Positions 1 to 5,062 of a DNA stretch of 5,112 nucleotides are shown here, one piece after another (position 1 is the first letter of the stretch; each line of letters begins with the position of its first letter). The position numbers and the translations under genes are program-made. The DNA is from Phycisphaerales bacterium. GTDB lineage: Bacteria; Planctomycetota; Phycisphaerae; Phycisphaerales; UBA1924. The DNA lies in NCBI GenBank assembly GCA_029260415.1, contig JAJDDH010000416.1, forward strand, positions 1-5,112, in the 5' to 3' direction. The notes beneath the pieces were generated by a model. It made no database searches, had not been told where the DNA came from, and saw only the letters and a list, made by a program, of their open reading frames with translations.

Positions 1-124
1 GGACCGCCAAGCTCGGGTCGGTGTTTTTGGTCCGGGTCGGGGTGGAGAGCAGGCCCACCATGACCAGCGCCCCCGCGCCCGCGAGGACCGCCGCGACCAG
101 GATAGAGATCAGCACGGATTTCAT
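1..124 (-). CDS. N-terminal fragment of an exported or membrane-anchored protein (partial, runs off left edge)
   Basis: An ATG at 124-122 opens a frame that stays open to the window edge (41 complete codons). It begins MKSVLISILVAAVLAGAGAL, and hydrophobic residues continue to about residue 26 before a polar stretch (STPTRTKNTDP). This is one N-terminal membrane segment or uncleaved signal anchor with a single Lys at the start. The start lies one nucleotide after the ctaB stop (TGA-C-ATG on the minus strand). No clear Shine-Dalgarno is seen, so translation is probably coupled to ctaB. Because it follows ctaB, a cytochrome oxidase assembly or respiratory function (for example a SCO-type or other anchored factor) is plausible. 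No diagnostic motif is present in the visible part, so the function is left open. That it is a real gene is fairly likely, given the tight junction, the membrane-segment composition and the GC-rich third positions. Confidence 0.7.
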   Translation of the reverse strand, partial: MKSVLISILVAAVLAGAGALVMVGLLSTPTRTKNTDPSLAV

Positions 125-125
125 G

Positions 126-1091
126 TCAGAGCACGATCACGCGGACGAAGGCCTCGCCGACCATGACGATCAGCAGCACGGGCAGGTGCATGATCGAGGC
201 GAAGAAGACCTTGCGGGCGGCCTTGGTCGTCCGCTCGCGGGCCAGACGGATGCACAGCCAGAGGAACGCCAGCCCGCTCAGGGTCGCGACCGAGAGCGAG
301 ACCCACCCGAGCACGCCGGGCATGGCGAAGACGGGGGCGATGGTTGCGCCCACGAGCAGCACGCCGGTGAGCAGCACGACGAAAGCGGTGCGCGCGCCCG
401 AGGGGTCGATGACCGGGAGCATGCGCATCCCGCCGCGGGCGTAGTCCTCGCGGTACATCCACGCGATGGCCATGAAGTGGGGGATCTGCCAGACCATCAT
501 GAGGGCGACAAGCGCTAGCCCGCCCGGTTCGAGCAGCGCGCCAGCGCCCTGCATCGGGGCCGCGGCGGTCCAGCCGATCAGCGGGGGCAGCGCGCCCGGG
601 ATCGCGCCCACCAGGGTGGACCACGCGCTCGAGGGCTTCATCGGGGTGTACCACAGGACGTACGAGATCACGCACATCAGCGAGACACCCGCGGGGATGG
701 GGCCGCAGGAGAAAAGCAGGATGAGCGCGCCCACGATGCTCAGAAGCAAGCCCAGCCAGAGGATGGTCGTGGGGGGGACGCGCCCGGCCGGGATCGGGCG
801 CGAGCAGGTGCGCTTCATCAGCGCGTCGCGGGGGGCTTCGTACCACTGGTTGAGGGCGTTGGCGCCCGAGGCGCTCAGGGCCGTGCCCAGCAGCGTGCCG
901 CCCGCGGTGATCGCGAGCGTCCAGACGGGCATCGCCTCGTGGGCCAGCGCTGAGAGCGCAAAGCCGACGAGCGCGGTGATCGTCACCAGGCGGGTGATCC
1001 CGGGCTTGGTGGTCTCGATCAGCGCCCGCAGGTTCGCGCCCGACTCGCGCGGCTCAACCTTGGTGATCAGAAAGCCGGAGTTCTGGCTCAC
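126..1091 (-). CDS. ctaB: Protoheme IX farnesyltransferase (heme O synthase)
   Basis: This integral membrane prenyltransferase of the UbiA superfamily transfers a farnesyl group from farnesyl diphosphate to protoheme IX, giving heme O for heme-copper terminal oxidases (heme O is also the precursor of heme A). At 321 residues it has the usual family length and multiple hydrophobic helices. The first polyprenyl-diphosphate/Mg site is at residues 81-95: N81, E85, D89, then M92-K-R-T, followed by SRPIPAGR. The family's NxxxDxxxD pattern is therefore present with Glu in the middle position. Other family signatures are WYTPMKP (147-153), GAIPGALPPLIGW (162-174), WQIPHFMAIAW (201-211) and the second acidic loop EDYARGGMRMLPV (215-227). 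The start is GTG at 1091-1089, preceded by GGGAG with 6 nt spacing. It lies 72 nt downstream of the EEP gene and 1 nt upstream of the next gene, consistent with an operon. The symbol cyoE is equally used. The identification is secure. Confidence 0.96.
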   Translation of the reverse strand: MSQNSGFLITKVEPRESGANLRALIETTKPGITRLVTITALVGFALSALAHEAMPVWTLAITAGGTLLGTALSASGANALNQWYEAPRDALMKRTCSRPIPAGRVPPTTILWLGLLLSIVGALILLFSCGPIPAGVSLMCVISYVLWYTPMKPSSAWSTLVGAIPGALPPLIGWTAAAPMQGAGALLEPGGLALVALMMVWQIPHFMAIAWMYREDYARGGMRMLPVIDPSGARTAFVVLLTGVLLVGATIAPVFAMPGVLGWVSLSVATLSGLAFLWLCIRLARERTTKAARKVFFASIMHLPVLLIVMVGEAFVRVIVL

Positions 1092-1163
1092 AGGAGGCTC
1101 CCGGTCTTGCCCGGCAGGAAAAGATCCCGCGAGGCAGGAACCGAGTCTAGGCGGATCGCTGGG
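1092..1163 (-). promoter_or_regulatory. Gap between the EEP gene and ctaB, with two 8-bp direct repeats
   Basis: This 72-nt same-strand gap holds the ctaB ribosome binding site (GGGAG, 6 nt before the GTG start). It also holds a direct repeat, GGCAGGAA on the plus strand, at 1113-1120 and 1133-1140, so starts are 20 bp apart (about two helical turns). On the minus strand these read TTCCTGCC. The left copy sits within a small palindromic TGCC-G-GGCA. No convincing -35/-10 pair and no hairpin followed by a U-tract is visible, so ctaB may be read through from the EEP gene or have its own weakly conserved promoter. The repeat could be an operator, but that is speculation. Confidence 0.3.
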
Positions 1164-2390
1164 TCAGGGGGCGCTCTTGGCGGGCACGCCCAGGTCCGCC
1201 CAGACCGGGAAGTGGTCGCTGGGGAACTCGCCCCCAGCGGGCGGGTGGCGCCAGACCCCGGAGCGGATCGGGCGGAGCGAGCTCGAGGGCAGGACGTAAT
1301 CCACCCGGAGGCGGAAGCGGGACGTGTCGTCCGGGTCGAGGCCCTCGATCTCGACCTCGCTGACCGGGGCGGGCGCCGGGGCGACGCGCTTGGAGGCGAG
1401 CAGCAGTCTCCCGACCGGGTTGTACAGCGAGCTGCCCTCGTCCGGGTCGGCGTTGAGATCGCCCACGATCACGAAGTGATGGCCCGGGGCCAGCCCGCCC
1501 GGCTTGCCCGCGTCGTCGATGAGGTACTCCGCGTCCTCGATGTAGTCCGCCCAGAAGCGGATCTCGTCGTGGTTGCGCCGCTTGTTGCGTCCCTCCGGGC
1601 CGTCGAAGGCGGGGGGGGTCGGGTGGGCGCACAGGACATGAACCACCTCGCCCCCGGGGAGTGAGACGGGCACGTCCCAGTGGCTCTTGGAGCTGAGCCG
1701 CATCCGGTCGGCGACCTCCTCGCCGTACCACGCTTCGCCCGTCTCGGGGACGATCGGGCGGAGGGCGCCGGGCATGTACGACCAGGGGAAGAGGCGGAAG
1801 GTGCGGACACGGTCGCGCTCGATGGTGAGGCGTGGATCGACGAGCAGGGCCATGGCGTACTGCCCGGGGAAGGTCCCGAAGCCCCACGCGTCGCCGCCGA
1901 AGGCGCGACCGGCGTCGGTCTGTCGGGCCGGGGAGCCGTCCTCGTTCGCGGGGTCCACCGGCGGGTAGGTGTTGATCACCTCGCCCGAGCGGTCCAGATC
2001 GTGCCCGCTGGGGAAGCCCGTGTTGGGGCGGGCCATGAACGTGTTGTACGTGATCGGCTTGAGCCCGGGCGCCTGGGGCACGCTGAGGAACCGCTCGACG
2101 AAGCGGCGGGCGTTCTGGCCGGGCTGGGCGCCGGCCTCGACGTCCGGGCCCTCGGGCGTGTCGTAGGCGATTTCGTTGAGCAGGATGATGTTGGGGCGGA
2201 TGCGCTGGATGATCTCGGCCGCCCGCTTGAGGCGGGGGTGCTCCGGATTCATGAGATCGCTCGTGCGGACGTCCTCGAGGTTGAACGTGGCGACCCGGAT
2301 GGGGGTCTCGCCCGACGCGGCGGCACGAGAGCCCGGCAGTCCGAGCACAGAACAGGCGAGGATCAGCGTGAGAACGGGGTGAAATCTCAT
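1164..2390 (-). CDS. Exported endonuclease/exonuclease/phosphatase (EEP) family protein
   Basis: This 408-residue predicted metal-dependent phosphoesterase belongs to the EEP (DNase I-like) superfamily. The full set of superfamily motifs is visible: ATFNLED with N37, ILLNEI with E73, a His motif LCAHP with H256, VGDLNADP with D311 and N313, RVDYVLP with D364, and SDHFPV with D392 and H393. The N-terminus (MRFHPVLTLI, then a hydrophobic stretch ending SRAAAS) fits a Sec signal peptide cleaved near residue 25, so the enzyme probably acts outside the cytoplasm. Between E73 and H256 there is a long segment rich in Gly, Pro and Asp (about 120-175), longer than in minimal EEP enzymes. The chosen ATG (2390) has AGGGAG 9 nt upstream and is the first start giving a signal peptide. 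The frame is open further upstream, but there it crosses the tRNA and is not coding. Substrate (nucleic acid, phospholipid, sugar or inositol phosphate) cannot be told. A C8 run lies just after the H256 codon. Confidence 0.9.
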   Translation of the reverse strand: MRFHPVLTLILACSVLGLPGSRAAASGETPIRVATFNLEDVRTSDLMNPEHPRLKRAAEIIQRIRPNIILLNEIAYDTPEGPDVEAGAQPGQNARRFVERFLSVPQAPGLKPITYNTFMARPNTGFPSGHDLDRSGEVINTYPPVDPANEDGSPARQTDAGRAFGGDAWGFGTFPGQYAMALLVDPRLTIERDRVRTFRLFPWSYMPGALRPIVPETGEAWYGEEVADRMRLSSKSHWDVPVSLPGGEVVHVLCAHPTPPAFDGPEGRNKRRNHDEIRFWADYIEDAEYLIDDAGKPGGLAPGHHFVIVGDLNADPDEGSSLYNPVGRLLLASKRVAPAPAPVSEVEIEGLDPDDTSRFRLRVDYVLPSSSLRPIRSGVWRHPPAGGEFPSDHFPVWADLGVPAKSAP

Positions 2391-2471
2391 GGGCGTATTC
2401 TCCCTTTCCCGGGCGTCGCGCGGATCGGGTGTGACGATAGACTCTATAGAGCGACGCCCCGCGTCGATCCC
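2391..2471. promoter_or_regulatory. Divergent regulatory region between the EEP gene and tRNA-Arg, with symmetric -10-like palindrome
   Basis: These 81 nt must carry the start signals for the EEP gene (minus). They may also carry those for tRNA-Arg (plus). At the centre is a perfect 10-bp palindrome CTCTATAGAG (2442-2451), which presents a TATAGA -10-like hexamer on the plus strand (2445-2450) and another on the minus strand (2448-2443). It is an AT-rich island in GC-rich DNA. The plus copy would place a tRNA start near 2457, and the minus copy an EEP start near 2436 with a leader of about 46 nt. No good -35 hexamer is seen at 16-18 bp on either side, so the promoter call is tentative. The EEP ribosome binding site AGGGAG lies at about 2400-2405. 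Confidence 0.45.
2411..2459. repeat. Perfect 9-bp inverted repeat flanking the palindromic -10-like element
   Basis: GGGCGTCGC at 2411-2419 is exactly complementary to GCGACGCCC at 2451-2459, with 31 nt between them. The right arm also forms a second, local hairpin with the sequence just before the tRNA: CGACGC (2452-2457), loop CCC, GCGTCG (2461-2466). The two pairings share the right arm and exclude each other. They could be a binding site for a dimeric regulator or alternative RNA structures in the leaders. GC-rich DNA makes short inverted repeats common, so function is unproven. Confidence 0.4.
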
Positions 2472-2545
2472 GTCCCGGTAGCTCAGCTGGATAGAGCAGC
2501 GGACTTCTAATCCGCAGGTCGAAGGTTCGAATCCTTCCCGGGATG
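2472..2545 (+). tRNA. tRNA-Arg (anticodon UCU)
   Basis: This 74-nt cloverleaf can be drawn completely. The acceptor is GTCCCGG/CCGGGAT (2472-2478 with 2538-2544), the D stem is GCTC/GAGC with loop AGCTGGATA, and the anticodon stem is GCGGA/TCCGC (2499-2503, 2511-2515) with loop CTTCTAA. The variable loop is AGGTC, and the T stem is GAAGG/CCTTC with loop TTCGAAT. The anticodon TCT (2506-2508) reads AGA and AGG arginine codons. The discriminator is G (2545), as allowed for arginine tRNAs. CCA is not encoded and would be added enzymatically. The first acceptor pair is a G1-U72 wobble, which is slightly unusual. The tRNA stands alone between a divergent gene and the metallophosphoesterase gene, and no intrinsic terminator is evident in the 47 nt after it. 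Confidence 0.95.
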
Positions 2546-2580
2546 CTTGCGCGCTCGCTCCGCTATCCTGTGGCCCGACC

Positions 2581-2592
2581 CAGGAGTGACCC
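2581..2592 (+). promoter_or_regulatory. Ribosome binding site of the metallophosphoesterase gene
   Basis: AGGAG at 2582-2586 lies 6 nt before the ATG at 2593. This fixes the start at the residue that gives a proper signal peptide (MPRIRRR followed by a Leu/Ala core). No separate promoter is clear between the tRNA end and this site, so readthrough from the tRNA promoter is possible. Confidence 0.7.
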
Positions 2593-4518
2593 ATGCCGCG
2601 TATCCGCCGACGTCTTGCCCTGCTCACGCTCGCCCTCACGCCGGCCCTGGCCCTGGCCCAGGGGCGGGCCCCGGTCCGCGCGGGCACGCAGTCGGACGTC
2701 AGACTCACGGCGCCCGCGAGCGACGAGATGTTTTCATTCGTCGTCTTCGGTGACCGGACGGGCGGGCCCCGGGCGGGGATCAAGATCCTGGAGGACGCAG
2801 TCGAGATGGCCGGCTGGCTCGACGCGGACTTCGTGATGATGGTCGGCGACATGATCCAGGGGTACAGCGGCGAGCGGTCCTGGCTCAACGAGAAGGACGA
2901 GTTCAAGGGGATCATGAACCGTCTTGGTCGCCCGTGGTACCCGGTCGCGGGCAACCACGACGTGTACGAGCGCCCGCACACGCCCGAGGGGCATGTCGCG
3001 CTCTACAAGCAGCACTTCGGGCCGTTGTATTACTCGTTCGACCACAAGTGGGCGCATGTCAGCGTGCTGTTCAGCGACGAGTCGATGAGCTTCAGCAACC
3101 CGAGCGAGGACCAGAACATGTCGCGCGAGCAGCTCGAGTGGCTGCGGAGCGACCTGGCCTCGACCGACGCTCAGCGGCTGTACGTGTTCATCCATCACCC
3201 GCGATGGGTGCAGCGGTACAGCGGGTCGAACTGGGACGAGGTTGAGGCGGTGCTGCAGGCCGACGGTCGCCCGGTGACGGTCTTCGCGGGGCATATCCAC
3301 TACCTGCGCGACGACGGCAAGAATGGCAACATCCAGTACTACACCATGGGCGTGACCGGCGGGCACGCGCCCGACAGCCACGAGGCGGGCGCCTTCCACA
3401 ACATCGCGCAGATCAACGTCCGGCGCGACGGCGACTCCATGGCGGTCTTCCCCGTCAAATCGATCCGCACGCCCGCTGACTTTCCCGGGCTGCTGTGGGA
3501 CGAGATGGGCAGCTTCCGAAACTCGGCCTGGGCGACGCTGGCGGGCGAGGCGGTCATTGCGCCTGAGCCCGGGCGGCGGAGCGAACTGACGCTGACGCTG
3601 CACGGCGCCGAGGACACGGACCTGCCCTACAGCGCCGCGATCGACGCGGGCGAGGGGTGGGAGCTGTCCCAGCGGGTCTTCCGGGGCGTGCTGGGCGCGG
3701 GGCAGACGCTGAGGATCCCGATCCAGGTCACGGCGCCGAGGCTGAGCGAGGCGCGACCTGGCCTGCAGGTTTCGGTGCGGGCGCGGTACCCGCTGGCGGC
3801 AGAGCAGGAGCAGGCGGTCATGCGCCGACTGGACATCCCTGTGCGTGTCGAGGGGCTGGTCGCCAAGAGCGCGGCGAGCTCGACGGAGAACGGCGTGCTC
3901 CGCCTGAACGGTCGCTCGGCGGTCCGCGTCGATCTGCCCGAGCCGCGCGAGCAGCTCACGCTCGAGTTCTGGGCGACCGGGCGGACGCCCGTCGGGCGGG
4001 CGGGCGCCGTAACCAAGACGGAGAACTCCGCGTTCGGGATCTTCTGGTCCGACGGCACGGGCAACGACAGCACGCTGCCCACGGCCTACCTGCACACCAG
4101 ATCCGGGTACCTCACGCTGCCCGCCAGCGAGCCCTGGGCCTGGAACGAGTGGACGCACCTGGCGCTGACGTTTGATGGGAACACGGCGCGGTTCTTTGTC
4201 AACGGGCGGTTGCAGTCCGAGGCCCCGGCGCAGGCGAGCCGCACGTTCAACGCGCTGCCGATGTACATCGGGGCGGACGTGGACCGCAACGCGGCGCCGA
4301 CGAGCTACTTCACAGGACAGATCGACGAGGTGCGCGTGTCGGACGTCGCCCGGTACACGGGCGACTTCGCGCCCGCCCACTCGTTTGCTCGTGATGACCG
4401 GACCGTGCTGCTGATGCACTTTGACGAGAGGTCGCACGGCGTCTTCCCCGACGACTCGGGGCATGGGCGCCATGCCTGGGCGGTCGGCGGGGCGGTCATC
4501 GAGCGCGAGCAGCGCTAG
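2593..4518 (+). CDS. Secreted metallophosphoesterase with C-terminal LamG-like domain
   Basis: This 641-residue calcineurin-like metallophosphoesterase is predicted to be secreted. The N-terminus MPRIRRR plus a Leu/Ala core ending ALALAQ gives a Sec signal peptide cleaved near residue 22. Catalytic core about 46-290: FVVFGDRTGG (D54), MVGDMIQG (D86), AGNHDVY (N121, H122), FIHHPRW (H201, H202) and FAGHIHYL (H234, H236). Dimetal phosphoesterases usually have DxH in the first motif; here it is D-R-T, with T56 at the His position. Residues about 310-425 form a beta-rich segment that may be an immunoglobulin-like or NEW3-like sandwich (inference). Residues about 432-610 fit a LamG/concanavalin-like fold: LTLEFWA (455-461), WTHLALTFDG (520-529), ARFFVNGRL (532-540), MYIGADV (557-563) and GQIDEVRVSDVARY (575-588). 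Such domains often bind glycans, which would hold the enzyme near polysaccharide or the cell surface. The substrate is unknown. The 3' end overlaps a convergent gene by 23 bp. Confidence 0.92.
   Translation: MPRIRRRLALLTLALTPALALAQGRAPVRAGTQSDVRLTAPASDEMFSFVVFGDRTGGPRAGIKILEDAVEMAGWLDADFVMMVGDMIQGYSGERSWLNEKDEFKGIMNRLGRPWYPVAGNHDVYERPHTPEGHVALYKQHFGPLYYSFDHKWAHVSVLFSDESMSFSNPSEDQNMSREQLEWLRSDLASTDAQRLYVFIHHPRWVQRYSGSNWDEVEAVLQADGRPVTVFAGHIHYLRDDGKNGNIQYYTMGVTGGHAPDSHEAGAFHNIAQINVRRDGDSMAVFPVKSIRTPADFPGLLWDEMGSFRNSAWATLAGEAVIAPEPGRRSELTLTLHGAEDTDLPYSAAIDAGEGWELSQRVFRGVLGAGQTLRIPIQVTAPRLSEARPGLQVSVRARYPLAAEQEQAVMRRLDIPVRVEGLVAKSAASSTENGVLRLNGRSAVRVDLPEPREQLTLEFWATGRTPVGRAGAVTKTENSAFGIFWSDGTGNDSTLPTAYLHTRSGYLTLPASEPWAWNEWTHLALTFDGNTARFFVNGRLQSEAPAQASRTFNALPMYIGADVDRNAAPTSYFTGQIDEVRVSDVARYTGDFAPAHSFARDDRTVLLMHFDERSHGVFPDDSGHGRHAWAVGGAVIEREQR
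4446..4476. repeat. Two adjacent perfect hairpins near the convergent gene ends
   Basis: Hairpin 1 is CCCCGA (4446-4451), loop CGAC, TCGGGG (4456-4461). Hairpin 2 is GGCATGG (4460-4466), loop GCG, CCATGCC (4470-4476). They share two bases. Both lie inside the last codons of the metallophosphoesterase gene. They begin about 20 nt beyond the stop of the minus-strand zincin gene, so in that transcript they form the 3' untranslated region. Neither strand has a following U-tract, so this is not a classical intrinsic terminator. It could slow polymerase or protect the 3' end. Coding constraint (the second encodes GHGRHA) and high GC may explain it. Confidence 0.35.
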
Positions 4519-5062
4519 CGACGAGCCACGCCTGGGCCTTGGGCAGGTAGGGCTCGAGCTCGGTGGGCAGTCGTTTGAGCCCGCGGCGCAGCGCCTTGTA
4601 CACGGCGTACTCGAGCGATTCCTGCATGCGCTGCTCGACCGCGGGCGTGACGTTGAGGCGTTCGCGGCGCATGGTCTCGATGGAGAACCGCCAGGCGTGG
4701 TACTCCTCGAGGCAGCGGGGGGTGTAGGCGCCAAGCCCGATGGCGTGGTGCCCGATCTCGTGGAGGAAGACCGCCGCGGACATCGGGCCGCGCGGGCGGG
4801 GGGCCTCGATGAGGTTGGAGATCGTGCCGTCGGCGTAGGTAACCTGCCAGGCGACGCCAGACATGCTGGTGCGCCACTTGCGGACGCGGACGCTGTGCTC
4901 GCGGAGCATGCGCTTGGTGATCTCGTCGTACTTGTCGCGCATGGGCGACTGGCGCGGAGGGGCCTTGGGCGCCTGACGCGGCTCAGGGCGCGGCGCGGCG
5001 ATCGCTGCCGGCCTGCGCCTGCGCTTGAGCCTTGGTTCGAGGATGTCCCAGAGGGTCAGCAC
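4496..5062 (-). CDS. Unrecognised protein with HExxH zinc-metallopeptidase motif
   Basis: This is a 188-residue protein I cannot assign to a named family. Residues 11-40 are rich in Arg, Pro and Ala and probably disordered. Residues about 45-85 look like mixed helix and strands (HSVRVRKWR, AWQVTYADGT). The key feature is AVFLHEIGHHAIGLG (97-111) with H101, E102 and H105, the zinc-binding and catalytic signature of zincins. EEYHAWRF follows at 119-126 and supplies an acidic third-ligand candidate (E119 or E120) 14-15 residues after H105. The spacing and the EE..A..F pattern recall the IrrE/ImmA type of small intracellular gluzincins, but the rest shows no clear match. The C-terminal part is helical and basic. 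No signal peptide is seen, so it is probably cytoplasmic. The GTG start (5062-5060) has AGGAG 9 nt upstream. The frame stays open to the window edge, and the first ATG is at residue 41, so the start is not fully settled. It overlaps the convergent upstream neighbour by 23 bp. Confidence 0.75.
   Translation of the reverse strand: MLTLWDILEPRLKRRRRPAAIAAPRPEPRQAPKAPPRQSPMRDKYDEITKRMLREHSVRVRKWRTSMSGVAWQVTYADGTISNLIEAPRPRGPMSAAVFLHEIGHHAIGLGAYTPRCLEEYHAWRFSIETMRRERLNVTPAVEQRMQESLEYAVYKALRRGLKRLPTELEPYLPKAQAWLVASAARAR

Noticed and set aside
1121..1163. Intrinsic terminator after the EEP gene (GATCC ... GGATC then TTTT on the minus strand)
   Set aside because: The stem is only 5 bp with a loop of over 20 nt, and the U-run is only four bases. 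It is not convincing.
466..1887. Long plus-strand frames and alternative minus-strand frames over ctaB and the EEP gene
   Set aside because: They overlap well-supported genes, lack recognisable motifs, and have the low-complexity composition expected of shadow frames at high GC.
2341..2390. Lipoprotein signal with Cys13 in the EEP protein (ILAC)
   Set aside because: The hydrophobic core before Cys13 would be too short and Leu at -2 is atypical. Cleavage after Ala-Ala-Ala near residue 25 fits better.
2472..2592. tRNA-Arg as an integration (att) site for a mobile element
   Set aside because: No repeat of the tRNA 3' end is found elsewhere in the window, no integrase gene is present, and the next gene starts 47 nt downstream with ordinary composition.
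2546..2592. Terminator or promoter between the tRNA and the metallophosphoesterase gene
   Set aside because: No stem followed by a U-tract and no paired -35/-10 hexamers could be found in these 47 nt.
2391..2981. N-terminal extension of the EEP gene in the same frame up to 2981
   Set aside because: The extension reads antisense through the tRNA (giving the familiar SREGFEPSTCG-type peptide) and the metallophosphoesterase gene. The ATG at 2390 has a ribosome binding site and a signal peptide.
2734..4734. 666-codon open frame antisense to the metallophosphoesterase gene
   Set aside because: It is a shadow frame in GC-rich DNA. Its product is rich in Arg, Pro, Val and Ala without domains, while the opposite strand encodes a clear enzyme with motifs.
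4941..4943. ATG at residue 41 as the start of the zincin protein
   Set aside because: No good ribosome binding site stands before it, while GTG at 5062 has AGGAG at 9 nt and sits in a stop-start overlap. It is still possible because the region before residue 41 is low-complexity.
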